Source of the DNA: Acheta domesticus
Lineage: Eukaryota; Arthropoda; Insecta; Orthoptera; Gryllidae
DNA length: 64,000 nucleotides
Direction: 5' to 3'
Assembly: GCA_031308135.1 (NCBI GenBank)
Contig: JAHLJT010002813.1
Span: 1 to 64,000, forward strand
Below the pieces are notes generated by a model. The model was not told the DNA's origin and did no database searches. It worked only from the letters and a program-made list of their open reading frames with translations. Every line of letters starts with the position of its first letter. Within the stretch, counting starts at the first letter, position 1. A program made the position numbers and the translations under genes. Positions 1-38,515 of the stretch are shown here, in pieces.

Positions 1-581
1 AAACATCTCTAAAAGGCCCTGTATCAACCAAATCAGACTTTGTAGATTTATGTTGAGGGGGATCAATGTATTGATTTTGATTAGGCCTATATAGAGAACC
101 ATCCCAACATAGGTTTATATATGGACTTAGGTCCACAATATATCCTACGTATCAATATATCCTATGTCCATATTATTATAAACATTATCAACATATCTTT
201 ACTATTTAAATTATTATAGTTAAAAATATTTCAATAAATATAAATAATAATTTTTACAGGCGTAGCCAAATTGGTATTGTCCAGGGCAACAGAGAGCCTA
301 AATCCACATTTGGACCCTGGTCTTTCAAATTCAATATTTCTAAAATATACAGTATAACACATTATTATATCTCATTTAATAATAGTGTTAATAAATCTTA
401 ACTTTCAAACCAGACCCAAGAAATAAAAAATATTGGGGAATGTTAAAATTTAAGTATCTGATCCTTTAGTATCTGCTCTTATGCTCCTGTTCATTTTGCT
501 AAATATTTCTTCATCAATCACAAAATACAGACTTTAGCTTAATGATATAATCTAATCTGAACTGAATTGCAGGTAACTTAC
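1..581. other. AT-rich non-coding stretch, probably intron of the RUN-domain-like gene
   Basis: No exon could be supported here. The stretch lies downstream of the donor of the third - strand exon of the RUN-like gene, so it should be intron. A short open segment on the - strand near positions 1-75 has no convincing acceptor and was not called. Confidence 0.4.
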
Positions 582-1903
582 CAGAATTTCAACAGGAACA
601 TGCAAACATCTGTGAGAAGGCACACACGTATGAGATATCGCAGTTTCCCTAAAGCAGTTGATAATTTTGGTGAATTCTTCACAAGTGTCACAGATGATAT
701 GTAATTATAGTTTGCTCTAAATCAGAACAAACAAATATAAGAATAAAAAGTCAAATAAAATTTCAATAACACAGAATGAATAAATTAGTTTAATAATTTA
801 CCCATGTTCCATTGTGGCAACTTCCTCTAACCAATGCCAACTCTCTGGCACTTTGAGAAATCCAAGAGAATAGCTACGCAAGAGAAGCCCTTTTTGGAAA
901 ATCCTTTCAACATAGCTGCAAAATTGTTTCAGATTTTCATTACTATCTAAAACCTCTAATTTACTGGATGACTGAACCAACTGCAGTGTACAGTCTGAAA
1001 TAAAAACAAAATTAGAGCTGTAGGCCTAATAATTACATCTGTATGCCATCTACATTCTTAAGTCAAATTCTAACTTGGATACACTGCGAACAGTATACTT
1101 TGCAAATGTACACTCACATCTAAAATACGGAATTATATTCTGGGGAAATTCTCCAGAAAGTATTCACACTTTCATCATCCAAAAACGAATATTGAGAACA
1201 ATGACAAACACTCACAAATACGAGTCCTGCAAACCACTTTTCAAAAAATTACAAATCCTACCGCTACCATGCGTGTACATTTTAGAAATATTAATCTTCA
1301 CAAAGAAGGCACTTTTAGAAAACAAGGACTCTGTTACTCTAAACACAGAAGTTCATAACTATGATACTAGACAAAAAAGAAACCTGCATGTCCCACACAG
1401 AGAAACTTCACTCTTTCAAAAAAGTACCCTTATAGAAGGCATTACACTACACAACAAACTCCCTAGTGAATTTTAAAAGCTTAAACTCTGTACACACATT
1501 CAAAAATAAACTGAAAGCTTCCTGTTAAACCATACATTTTACAGTACAAAAGAATATATACATCAAAAAACACGTATCTACCCAAATATAAACTAGTACT
1601 AATCAATTTTATACACTCTGTTGCATGGTTCGAAACCCCCGAACTGACTGTTGAATGCAAGGGATGGACCCAGCCCAGGCATCAACTCATAAGAAGACGA
1701 CTACTTTTTTTTTCTCTCTCTCTCTTTCTTTTTTCCTTTCTTCTTTTTATTAGTATAGTTTTTTCAATTTTAATATTCATTTCTTTTTTTTCTTCTTTTC
1801 TGTATTTAATACTTAGAAATATCTATATTGTACATTTTATTATTATGTACATATGCTGACTTGTCATACATGGCTTATGCTGTATTTATGTGACAAATAA
1901 ATA

Positions 1904-1945
<42 letters not shown>

Positions 1946-2051
1946 GTATTGACATCACTTCTCAATTTCATTTACTGGAAAATCAATAAATTTAGGTTAT
2001 GAAATATCACTTACTTTTTAACTGTTTCAATAAGGGGTCAGTAACAGACAT
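582..2051 (-). CDS. RUN-domain-like protein, first three coding exons
   Basis: Three exons join in phase on the - strand: 2051-2015 (ATG, 12 codons plus 1 base, donor GTAAGT), 994-802 (acceptor TTTCAG, donor GTAAAT) and 716-582 (acceptor TTTAG, donor GTAAGT). The joined protein starts MSVTDPLLKQLK and contains ENLKQFCSYVERIFQKGLL, ESWHWLEEVATM and LGKLRYLIRVCLL. This helical layout (a VERI-type helix, an aromatic W-x-W-L-E block, then a G-K-x-R-x-L-I-R helix) resembles RUN domains of small-GTPase/vesicle-trafficking adaptors (RUFY, FYCO1, PLEKHM type); the subfamily is not resolved. An in-frame TGA lies upstream of the ATG. Both intron phases (1 and 2) match exactly, which is strong evidence of real exons. 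The rest of the gene lies beyond the left edge. Intron 1 holds a LINE 3' fragment. It is divergent from GALK1, with about 408 bp between the two ATGs. Confidence 0.62.
1060..1945 (+). mobile_element. 5'-truncated non-LTR retrotransposon 3' end (Jockey/CR1-like) with (TTA)n tail
   Basis: A 133-codon open frame at 1075-1476 carries the C-terminal end of an insect LINE ORF2: the VHSHLKYGIIFWG block, CKPLFKKLQILPLPC, then YDTRQKRNLHVP and LHNKLPSEF. A T/C-rich 3' UTR and ACAAATAAATA precede a (TTA)n tract at 1904-1945. Only the last ~15% of ORF2 is present. A related 3' fragment sits in reverse at 21634-22060. It is inserted in the first intron of the RUN-like gene. The exact LINE clade is not resolved. 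Confidence 0.7.
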
Positions 2052-27563
<25,512 letters not shown>

Positions 27564-29075
27564 TATATCTATGTACAAGTTTTCATTTTCATTTGACTAT
27601 GTAGTTTTGAGGCATTGTAAAAAATATATATGTAGAAGAAAATGTCATACGTTGTGTGTACAAAATATAGAAGGTCAAAGATTATTCATGTCATAATCTA
27701 AACGAGAAAATAATGGTTTTCCATCAAACAATCCTTCCTCCATGTAATTCACCTAGGAAAGTTGAAGGGTTTACAGAATTTATAAGAAGAAATCCACAAA
27801 AAATCTCCATAAGTAAGTCCAAAGTGAATAAGCAATTACCCCTCCCCCCGGAGTAATAATATGTACTAAAGACGAAAATTGAACGGTTTTGGAGATTCTA
27901 CTGCTGAAGTCAACAAGCACAAATGCAATTCGCTACACGTTACATTGCAACATCTGTTACGCTGTAGCACGTTACAGTCGCGCTATTCCCATCTACCCGC
28001 ATCGCGCGAAGCGGACCCTCAACGGAGTAAACACGACGAAAATAATAGCAGCCATGGTCTATTATGACAATTCCAACCATGAACATATTCACAAATAACG
28101 TACATAAGCGTGGCAAATCTGCGCAAATGTGGGTCTACAACAAGGCTGTCCAATTTAGAAGGGCTTATGGACCACAAAGCGAGTTATGCCGCGGGCCGCA
28201 CCAAAATTTAAGACGTTTTTTACCTGACTACTGAGATTATAATGAAACAAATATATATTAGATACGAATTTTATTCAACATACTTAATGATGAACGTACA
28301 TATAACGAGACAATTAATATATTATAAAATAAAAAGAGATGAATTGTGCAATTGTTCAGTGAGAAGATTGAGGGCGTTCAGCTTAATTCACCAACGGATT
28401 TATGTCCACTGTTCAGCTCTACGGAACCCAGCCTCATTAAGGTACTAACGGTTGATTTCACCAACCTTCGTCAAATCATCATTTGACCTCATCATCAAAA
28501 AGTCATTTGTGACGAACGTCAAATACTTGACGCCTCGCTACATTTCACCAACACTTTTGATGCCGAGATGACGCTCCATTAAATTTGATGATTCGTCAGC
28601 AGACATGCGTAGAGTTTTCTTCGTCGTACAGAGGTTGGCTACATGTCAATTTTACAAGGCGGCTCCACATTGGCTGCAGAATATTGATGACGTAGTGTAT
28701 CCGGAAAAAGGCCAGCTTTGCCCGGAAACCCCGGACGTTCGGGAGCACATGGATCACACCACGTGCTCCCTCTGCGTTGTTTGTTCCTGTTATTTGTTTG
28801 ATAAGCGTATTGGACGTTATTTGCATGGCGCTATTAATATATGGAGATGGCATGACGTCATAAACTTGAAGCCACCTGCGCCATATTTTGGAGCCCAGAA
28901 ATCTTGTAGCATAAACAAACCGCGTGAGTTCTGTAGCTTGTTTAGCTGTGAACGTGTTCAGTTGTGTTTGGCATCGTTTTTATTTAATATTTAAAAACCT
29001 CATTCAGAATAGATAGTTTGCATCCAGAATTAACTGTTGTTCATTTCCTCCTAATAATAGAAAGGTAATAAAATG
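27564..29075. other. Intergenic sequence downstream of GALK1
   Basis: It holds the GALK1 3' UTR of unknown length, a worn hAT-like segment (GGCTGTCCAATTTAG and GCCGCGGGCCGCA at 28140-28200), a TCAAAT/ATTTGA-rich stretch at 28440-28590 and a 129-codon frame (28605-28994) with no recognisable domain. I could not support a gene. Confidence 0.4.
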
Positions 29076-29111
29076 AATAATAATAATAATAATAACAATA
29101 ACAACAACAAC
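29076..29111. repeat. (AAT)n/(AAC)n microsatellite
   Basis: A run of AAT units grading into AAC, directly abutting the 5' side of the R4-type LINE. It is a plausible remnant of that LINE's target. Confidence 0.85.
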
Positions 29112-32100
29112 ACCTAGAGAGTGCACGACCTTGTGGTTGGTGGTAGAGCTTCAGTACCCTCATGATCCAGTGAGCTATGTCAGTAGTAGCCTATGCTATT
29201 GGTAGGGCCTCCCCTGCTGAATAGGCTGAAGGTGAGGGGTCCGACGACGAAGTACTCCATTTTGAGGAGAGAGGGAAGTAAGTAGAGAGGGAGGGTTATG
29301 AACCGTTGGACTTCCTGTTATCGGCCAATGGATGGTTCAAGAGAGAAACTGCGTTCGCACACCATGCCACTGATTAGAGTAGAGGCCGGAACCTTGTATT
29401 AGCCAGCGAAGGAGGCTGCCTTCAGCAGTCATCGAAAATCCCATAGGGTTTAGTAATACCGACTGGCGATCGGAGGGACCTCTTGCTGGGCCCTGCGGGG
29501 GAGATGTCCCGAGGCCACAGTGGGTCGCAGTAACGGATGGCAGGAAACAACCCAAAGGTTAAGTGTGATCTGTGAACTCGAACTTGCTACCTGCGAATCT
29601 TCACTTGAAACCAAAGAGCAATATGGATAGAACACGAAATGTAATGGATCTTTACGTGCCTTGTTCTACCTGCTCAGAAACCGAGCTAATGTCACCTTGT
29701 CGACATCTGGCCATCCCACGGATGTTAGTCCCAGGGACCCAGAGCCGGCAGTAGCTCGAAGCCGTCGACAGAGATGGACCGGGGTTGAATTAAAGGAGGT
29801 GATGTGGTACTTTTACTACGCAAAAGCGAAAAATGGGGGCTCAGAAATAGAAGTTTTTAAGATAAGGAGAGAGCGGAACCCAGATATGAGACCTACCGTA
29901 TACTCAAAGAAGCTTGCCAGTCAACGACGATACATACTCAGCAGTGGAAAACTCACAACAGAACAACTTGCAGACCATCCAGAGAAACGCGGAGAATATT
30001 CTTCGATCGAACTATCCACAGGAACAGTTAGAACCATTTAATATCCCTGAAAATGATGGTTCTCTTGAAGGTTCATCTCTTCCAAATGAAACATCCGTCA
30101 GTGGTGAAAATTCATCTGGCCATGAGTCACATCATAAGGGCATGACATCTGACCTCCTCCGACGAGAGATACGAGTCTACTTCAATTCGAATATCGTGCA
30201 CCGTTGAGGACAATTTACGAAAATGCTAAAGCTAAGAGAGAGATAGACACAGCGAATTCTGTCTTAAATGAGGTTGTACAGACCACAAGTAGAGATATAG
30301 ATATTACTGAAATCAATCACATCGTATATGCAATTGGATATCTAGTGTCTCAGATAATTTTGGGGCCAGCCAAGAACACTGATGGCCGAAAGCCAGACAA
30401 AGTAAAAAGATCCGTACCTCCATGGGCGAAAATAATTATGAAACGGATAGCCGACACGCAGTGTGAAATATTACTCATAGCCGAGGCATATTCTAAATCA
30501 AATCACACTTCTAAAATTCAACAAAAATACTCCATGTTGAACAAAAATACCTGATTCAAAAGGGCACAACAAGGCTAATAGTAGCTGAAAAGCTAAAAGA
30601 GAAAATTCAAGCATGGGCTCAACGAATTAGATGGTACAAACGTAGAGAAGATTTCCGTGTACTGAACCGGTTGTTTGAAACAGACGCGAAGAGATTCAAT
30701 CGCAGTATGACTCAAAAACCGAATGGCAATGCTGCCCCTCCTTCAAAAGATGACGTCAAAACATTTTGGGCAGGAATCTGGGAGGAAACCAGATCCTACA
30801 ACAAAGATGCATCTTGGCTTCAATCTGAAGTTGATACTGCCAATGGACTCGTGGAAACGGTGTAACATGTTCGCGGATTCTCTTCCAAGGAACCTCTTCC
30901 AAGCAATTAAGAACATGGGAAACTGGAAATCCCACGGGATTGATATGATTCACATTTATTGAATTAAGAAATTAACATCATTACATTCTCATCTAGCAAA
31001 GGCTGTTAATAAAATTTTTGAAAACCCTAAGGAACTCCCCGAAAGGCTCACTCACGGTAAAATGTATTTGCTACCCAAAGCGGGAGACAGCTCTTTGGCA
31101 AAGAACTACAGGCCAATCACTTGCCGGGCAGTAATGTACAAACTTATAACTGCAGCCATAGCTGACAAAATGTATAGACACCTAGGGAAGAACAATCTGT
31201 CGTCAGTTGAACAGAAAGGATGTCGTAAAGGTTCCTATGGCTGTAAGGAAATCTTGCTTCTGAATAAAATCATTTCGAATGATGTAAAGAAACGAAAACG
31301 TAATTTAAGCATTTCTTGGATTGACTACCAGAAGGCCTTTGACAGTGTACCACAAAATTGAATTTTGAAGACCCTGGATTTCATCCTAGAGTTATTAAGT
31401 TTTACAAGGCTAGTATGAAGTTGTGGAGTACCAGGTTACTAAGACACGGAATACGCGGAAAGGGAGTAGTAGGAACAAGAAGTATTCAGATTAAGAGGGG
31501 AATTTTCCAAAGTTATTCGCTATCCCGTCTGTTGTTTGCATTAGTTTGATGCCACTACCGAGACAGTTGTTGCACACTGACTTTGTGGTACAAGCTCCGT
31601 GGTGATGAAAGGCCTGTATCACATTTATTTTACATGGATGATCTTAAACTATTTGCTAAGAATGAAGCGATTCTCTCCCAAATGCTGTCCGTCATCAGTG
31701 ATTTTAGCAAAGACATCTGCATGAAGTTTGGTCTTGACAAGTGTGCAAAAGTCAACTTAAAAAGAGGCAAAATGACCACGTCAGAGAACATTGGATTTGA
31801 TAGGCACTCTTTGATTCATGATCTTGAGCTAGGTAAAAATTACAAATATCTGGAAATTGAAGAATGTGAGACCATCTCGAACGACATAATGAAAGAGAAA
31901 ATCCGCAGGGAGTATTAGAGAGGGAGAGTGAGACATGTTCTACAGTCCGCTCTGAACTCCAGGAATAAAATAATAGCAATAGGTAGTTTGGCGGTGCCTG
32001 TAGCCGAATACAGCTTCTAACTAGTAGACTTGAATGAGCAGAAAATTCGCGTGATGGAACGAAAAACCAGAAAACTGCTAACAATGTTGCCCACCCTCGA

Positions 32101-33200
32101 GCTGATGTACATAGACTTTATGTGTCACGTAAGAAAGGAGGAAGAAGCTTCAGACAAATTGAGGCCTCCTGGTACAACGCAATATACGGGCTGGGAAAGT
32201 AGTCAGCCATCAAGATGACCCTCTAATGAAAAAGGTCATGAAACCTGACCGGAGAATGGGAAACAGAGGCATTGTAAGTGTAGCAAGAAGCATTGCGAAC
32301 AAAACTATGCAAGACACCCAGAATAACATAGACACTGAACTTCTGATGCTGCTAAACATGAAGTGTGAGACACAAAAAATGTTAAAGAAATCGTGGAGAG
32401 ACAAACCACTCCACGGACAATATTTGAAACGAATGGACAAGGTGCAGATCAATAAAGATCAATCATTAATGTGGCTTAAAAGGGGAAGAATGAAGCCAGA
32501 ATCAGAAGCACTTGTAATAGCTGCCTAAGATCAGGCGTTGAGAACACGACATTATGATAAAGCGGTTCTCAAAATTTCCCCAGATGATAAGTGCCGCATT
32601 TGCCAGGAAAACGTAGAAACCATTGATTATATTGTCTCAGCTTGTCCAATCCTGGCAAAGACCGAATACTTGAAAAGACACGTCGTGGTGTGAAGCTACT
32701 TCCACTGGCAGATAAGTACCGCCCTCGAAGTTCCAAACACATGCCCCAAGTGGTATGAACACTCACCAAAGCCGGTGACAAGCCGGTGAAAGCCACAATC
32801 TGTTGGATTGTGTACGTACAATATTGTATGACCAACAAATGCAAACTAATCGCACGATAACGGCAAGCAAACCGGATATAGTTATCCGGGATTTGGAGAA
32901 AAAATCGTGTCTACTTGTCGATGTTGCTGTACCTTGCGATCAAGAGGTCGTTACCAAGAAGGCAGAGAAACGTATTAAATACGTTTGGAAATCGACATCA
33001 GCCGAATATAGGGCATAAAAGCACAGGTCGTACCGATAGTTATCGGAGCTCTGGGATTTGTTCTGGGAAAACTTGTGTAACAACTTGTTAATAACTTTAT
33101 AAGAAGGAGAGATGTTGGGCAGCGTAAGACTTTTGCAGATAACTACCAAGATAACCAGAGCATAAGACTTTTGCAGATAACCAGAAGAACCAAACAAGGT
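29112..33200 (+). mobile_element. R4-clade (Dong-like) LINE, near full length but decayed
   Basis: About 4.1 kb. A 5' leader (29112-29560) precedes a single ORF broken by many frameshifts and stops. RT motifs: KNYRPITCRAVMYK, WIDYQKAFDSVP (motif A), LFYMDDLKLFAKNE (motif C, YMDD). A Cys block follows (CRICQENVETIDYIVSAC; the expected His is Tyr here), then a restriction-like endonuclease, KPDIVIRDLEKKSCLLVDVA (PD-x14-D), and IVIGALGFVLGKLV. A C-terminal restriction-like endonuclease is diagnostic of the R2/R4/NeSL LINEs, and Dong-type members insert into TAA repeats. The 3' boundary is approximate. Confidence 0.82.
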
Positions 33201-33344
33201 TAGTAGTATTAAGTTTTCTAGCTTGTTATATTTATTATTGAGCATTGACTATTCTTGATTTAATGTAACAACTTAATATTTATTTAATTGCTGATTTCAC
33301 TAATATGTTTTTAAGGTCTAATCCCTTGTACAAAAAATTAACAG

Positions 33345-33491
33345 TGTTCGAACGTTGGGTCAGCAAATGCTCGAGGAGTTCGAGGTGGGTCTGCAAATAC
33401 ACCATTGCTGGATGATACCCTGCTATCTATATTCCAGAAAGAATTAGAAACGGTAACCAACCCGTGTGATTCGGATGCAGTGTCCACAACG
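33345..33491 (+). CDS. Candidate exon of an unrecognised gene
   Basis: Acceptor TTAACAG and donor GTAAGA bound 49 open codons: CSNVGSANARGVRGGSANTP, LLDDTLLSIFQKELETVTNP, CDSDAVSTT. It enters and leaves in phase 0. The composition looks coding rather than transposon-like, and the next candidate exon joins in phase. I do not recognise the protein. Confidence 0.42.
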
Positions 33492-33561
33492 GTAAGAGTA
33501 TTTTAAAACCAACGTGCTGTAGGGAATAAGACAATACTAAAATGAAATACCAATTAGAAAA

Positions 33562-33930
33562 CTAGTGGTGCTACAGAATGGCACAGACTTTCCCATATTA
33601 GTTTTCTATTTCCTTGGGTCTTTCCTAGCTATTTGGTATAGTCACATACTCTTTCTTACCAGCTGCCATCTATCACCGCCAAAAGTAAATTTTTGGTCAT
33701 TTTCTTAATTTTTCGGTTTCCTATTGGTACAACGGAAATATTAATTTTAGAATATTAAAGAGCACAAAAACCTAGTCCTAAATGGCAATTTTCTTTTAAA
33801 AATTATGTGCCCTTTTAAAGAAAATTGTGTTTTAGCGCTACTAAAAATGCAAAATTTGAAGCTTATTTTCACAAAAATGTTGAAATTACGTTACTTGGCT
33901 TCATATTAAACTGAGATTAAAAATAAATTG
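33562..33930. repeat. 5' part of a 'CTACAGAATGGCACAGACTTT' family copy
   Basis: It starts TAGTGGTGCTACAGAATGGC, with CTGCCATCTATCACCGCC about 100 bp in. It lacks the far arm. Confidence 0.6.
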
Positions 33931-34384
33931 AAAGTACATTTATAACAAAAATACTGATATTTTATGTTTTTAATTTCTGGGTGAATCGAGAACATTATAT
34001 ACACTGAGAACAAACATAGAACAAATATAGTAAGACAATATCGCATTTATTTAATTAATAAAACGGAATTCTATGTCTATATATGAATTATTGATGTTTT
34101 TTCTCCTATTTTCAAATTATATTATGCGTAGTAAATCCGCATTCGTTAGAAGAAATCCGCATTTTCGAACTTAAAACTTCGCAATCGGAAGTTTCACATG
34201 TGGCAACATTGCTTCTGACCCAGTAAGCAGCACGGAGTAGGAATGAGAGCTCCCACACAATAAACCGTTTCTCACTCACGACAGTTTTCGACCATTATTT
34301 TTATTGTGTGGGCGTTATTCGAAATTTTACAAATATCATTTTTCTATTTCGGTGTAATGTAAATAATTTATAATTAATTTGCAG

Positions 34385-34427
34385 GGCTGTAATGAAAAAG
34401 TCATCATTTTAAATGGCAAATTTCAAG
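34385..34427 (+). CDS. Second candidate exon of the unrecognised gene
   Basis: Acceptor TTTGCAG, donor GTGAGA, encoding GCNEKVIILNGKFQ plus one base. It follows the phase-0 end of the exon at 33491. It is short, and supported only by splice sites and phase. Confidence 0.35.
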
Positions 34428-34829
34428 GTGAGAATATATTACTGCTACGGATCCGTATTATACCCCCAGATGTGCCAATTCAATTTACACGTCTTCAATT
34501 TCCGTTAAGATCGGTATTTGAGCCATTCCACGTCAAATCGCACAAAAAAGACCAAGATTTGACCTACATCTTTTTATTTATTTTCTAATTTTTTATTTGT
34601 TATATGGATCAAATAAGTGAACACGTGTATTTTTATTTTTTTCTAACTTCATTATTTTCGGAAATATTGTATAATGAAATTTGCTAAAAATGACGCGCAT
34701 CACTAACTTAAAAATATCATACATTTGAATACACCAATTATAGAAATTCCGTTCAAATTCCATTCGAAACTTAAAAACTCACAAAAATTTATGATATGTG
34801 TACTCATAAAACCAACAAGGGTAAGTACG

Positions 34830-34832
34830 GTC

Positions 34833-34881
<49 letters not shown>

Positions 34882-34963
34882 TTCATAATAATCGGTCAAG
34901 CCGTTTCGGAGGAGTATGGTAACTAAAACTGTGACACGAGAATTTTATATGTATAGATATAAG

Positions 34964-35019
<56 letters not shown>

Positions 35020-35300
35020 CAGAGTTGTGTTAGTTACACCACTTATAACTCAAGAACGACTCAACCAATTTTTATTATCTCTGTTTTGTTGGATTCATCT
35101 TCGTCCCGAATAACATAATAACTGATAAAATATCGAAATGGCACTACATGGCGCTGAAGAATAAAAAACTCAATATTCATGCAAACGCAGCCCGCTACAC
35201 AGTTTGAATCTATATCGTTAAATAACTCCTAAACGAAGCGTTATAGAGCCTTAAAAACTAAAATTTTGAAGCCAAAGACCTCAAAGAAACATTTCTGACT
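34830..35300. repeat. (TA)n tracts flanking a dispersed 'CTCAAGAACGACTCAACC' repeat
   Basis: (TA)n runs occupy about 34838-34877 and 34963-35018. Beside them are TCGGTCAAGCCGTTTCGG and, in the other sense, AACTCAAGAACGACTCAACC, a motif pair I associate with short non-autonomous insect repeats. The class is uncertain. Confidence 0.5.
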
Positions 35301-35431
35301 CCGTATTCTACAGGATGAGATTTTTTGAGCATTCTATTACATTTTGTTGGTCCGGCGCTTCTTAATATTACTCCACCTACTCAAAGACGTGTAGAATGTA
35401 AGTAAATAAAACTAAGTCGGGTTAATTAAAC

Positions 35432-38022
35432 CAGGCGCGGATCCAGAAAGTACACTTGGGTGGGGGGGAATTTTCTCTCACTCTTTTTCTCTAGTGTATA
35501 ATATATATCCTAAACATGAGAAATAATTTACTATATAATATAATATTCTAGCAAAACGTTAAAATGATTATTTAGTGAATTACTTTATGTTGTAAACATT
35601 TATTTATTTATTAGCAAAATCATTGAATTTAAAGTTGCTAAGTGATGAACAATTATAATATAATTTTCCGTCTATTATTAATTTGTGAATGTTTACGATT
35701 TAAATAAAAACACAACACGTAAATATTTACATTTTATTTAATCATACAACATAAGAATATTACATGTTTTATTTTTAGACTTTCACAATACTATTATATG
35801 GTTCCCCATTTTCGAAAATCGATCCACCACTTCTTCTGGCTTTAATACGATATCATGGTGAATGTGTAATAACGCCAATCCAATTAATCTTTCCTGAAGC
35901 ATTGTTGCTCGAAGACAAGTTTTTAAACAGCGCAATGAGGAGAAACCGTTCAGAACTTGAGTTTGTGACTGGCAAAGTACTGAGAATCTGGAGAAAATGT
36001 TTAATTATCGGATACATGGGATATCGGATTATCACATCTCTCAAGAGTTTCGAGAGTAGAATCTGGAAGACTACAGTCACTTAAGGATTTTTGCAGTTTC
36101 CAGTTACGTTGCCAATGTGCAATTTCGCCTTTCAGTTTTGAAATTTGCATGTCTTTGCCTCCTTCCAGTAAATTGCTAAATCTTTCAACGAGACAATTGA
36201 TTACTTCTCTAATTTGTTCGGAATTCAAGCTTATCACATTTTCAGGAAGCAGTAAAATTAACTGGAAAGCATCTAGTACATCCTGAGAGAATCGTGATTT
36301 TAAATCATGTATAACATTATCCAAAAAAAGGAATATATGCAGAAATTCTGTAGAAATCCTTGCAATCTTCTACTTCTGGATTAGTGCGATTTGTTTGTCG
36401 ACCGCAAGTTCGGGGCTTTTTCATATCAATATTTAATTTTTCTGTCATTTTCTTCGCATTATTAAATATTTCACAAAAGTGTTCCTTTACTTCTTGTCGA
36501 CGGTTCTCCAGAGTTACAATCAATGATTGCACAATTTTAACTGCTTTTGCCAGGTCCATAGCTTTCTTTTGCAATAGGACGCTGAGTGGAAGCGTAAGCG
36601 ATAATATATCACTAAGGCTAAAAAGCCCTATAATAAATTCACACGTGCACAACGCATGAACAAGAACTGATGCCTTACAAGCCGTTTCCTTATTCTTCCA
36701 CTGACTAATTTTTGTAAGAGCCTCAATAATCTCAGGTAAACTTACCGTAAATTGGAGAACTGCATCGTGTCTTTCTACCCACCGTGTATCACAGAGCTGA
36801 ACAAGTTTTTTACCAAGGAATTGAATCAAAGCAGTGTTTTGTTTAGGTCTGGTCATTTTTTTGAAAAAAAATGTCACTTCCCTTATAACGCTGCAAACTT
36901 TGTCAATCATACATACTTTTGATGATTTTGATATGCTGTTATTGAGTGTATGCGAGAAACGTGGTGTCATGACAGCATTCACAGAATCTTTTTGTATTTC
37001 TTTTACTGCTTCCTAAGTAGTTTCGTAAGTTTTCAATTTTTTAAAAAAATACTTTGAGTTAAATCTAAAAGTTGTAATTTTTACTGAAGTTTGGTATGAT
37101 AGCGGTCTAGCAAGTGTGCAATTTTCAGATTTTTATCTCGTCCCCCAACAGAGATATTGCAGTTCAAAATTGGGAAAATATACAAAAATCCAATTTTCAA
37201 GAGGATGTAATATTTAAGGGGTACGTTATACACAAATGATATTGTACAAAACGTAACTATACTGTTGTGTGTAACTGCACAGAAAAAATTAAGGCTTAGA
37301 TTCTATTCCTTCTTTGCCAAATTACTCTCTGAAAATCGAATTTCGTTAATTCGCGTTCCATAGATTTGGTTACAGATATTTCCCAAATAAAAACATAGAA
37401 AATAGGTAAATAATATTTCGATTTGCAGGCCAGAGTATGCTGAATCGAATGCTTTTATTCTAGAATGCTGGAACAACCTAGAGCTGAGTAATGTAGGAAA
37501 GAGTAAATGTCTGCAAACGCGAAAAATGGTGCACGGCGCGAAACAAAAATGGCCGCCATTTGTAAACCAGGTACATTTAAAAAAAGTTAAAGATGGTTTT
37601 GAACAGCCAAGATATAAGGAAATTTATGTACAAAGTATGAATTTTTTTCGAGATGGTCGAGCGACCAATTTATTAAATTCTGGACCACTTAAAATGGATT
37701 GACCCGAAGGTGTTTCTTCAGACATTCCTCTGCAATATTTTTACGTTCACGATTTTTCCACAACATTTGGAACACAACAAAAATTGACATATTTGACGAA
37801 ATCTTAAACTTATCCTATAAGATAAGAAAACAAATATACTTATAATAGGATTAGGATATTTGTTTCTGTTGTCGCATATTTTTCTCAAAACAACAACAAG
37901 ACTTTACTAATTGAAATATTTATGTTTCAAATGCCTGTGACAAATTAAAATGTACATTGACTGAAATTTTTGTGGGGGGCGGGGGATTTCTCTTATTTCC
38001 CCCTCCCATGGATCCGCGCCTG
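35432..38022 (-). mobile_element. hAT element with degraded transposase
   Basis: Ends are CAGGCGCGGATCCA and TGGATCCGCGCCTG (14-bp perfect inverted repeat). The flanks aattaaac on the left and attaaacc on the right agree as an 8-bp duplication if one C is lost at the left junction. Length is 2.59 kb. It encodes a hAT transposase relic on the - strand (35853-36982). Confidence 0.8.
35853..36982 (-). pseudogene. hAT transposase relic (DUF4371/ZMYM- or P52rIPK-like)
   Basis: From N to C: KKLVQLCDTRWVERHDAVLQ (the conserved C-x-T-R-W-x-x-R/E-H block), a helical insertion, ENRRQEVKEHFCEIFNNAKK, DLKSRFSQDVLDAFQLILLL, and the C-terminal dimerisation segment ILSTLPVTNSSSERF. Frames change near 36320 and 36080. 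No full ORF remains, and the N-terminal zinc finger region is not seen. Confidence 0.75.
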
Positions 38023-38129
38023 ATTAAACCATGGCCATGATGGCGCTTCGGTTAAATGCAATTCCCAATTCACGTGAGCTGCATTGTTGCTGGGCTTTGC
38101 CGTGTGCCGTGGGGCGAGGTCGAGGAGAA

Positions 38130-38515
38130 CATGAGGAGCAGGGAGGGCCAAGTTGAAAGGAGGGGGAAAAAGAGACAGGGACAAAGAAAGAGGGAAAATA
38201 GAAAGAGGAAGAGAGGAAAAAATAAAAAGGGAAAATAGAGAAGGAAATAGAGAGGGGAAATAGAGAAAGAGAAAGAAAGGAGAGAGGGGGAAATATAGGG
38301 AGAAATGGAGAGAGGAGGAAAGAGAGAGAGAGATGGAAATGCGAAAACGGGAAAAGAGAGCCAGAGACTGGGGGAAGAAGAGACACAGAGGGGAGAGGTG
38401 ACGCGGAGGGGAGAAGAGAGAAACGGGGGAGAGAAAAGAATCACGGAGGGGAGAAAAATGAAAGAGGGGGAAAAATTAGTGAGGGGGAAAGAGAGGGGGA
38501 GAGGAATATTTCCTC
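38130..38515. repeat. Purine-rich (GA)-type low-complexity tract
   Basis: Almost all A and G on the + strand (gagagggggaaa, agagagagagat and similar). The long open frames on both strands are compositional. Confidence 0.9.

Noticed and set aside
1..75. A fourth RUN-like gene exon on the - strand
   Set aside because: The segment is open in two frames but has no clear acceptor and runs off the window edge.
28605..28994. 129-codon + frame downstream of GALK1
   Set aside because: No domain, no splice or promoter support, and unusual composition; it could be chance or an old repeat.
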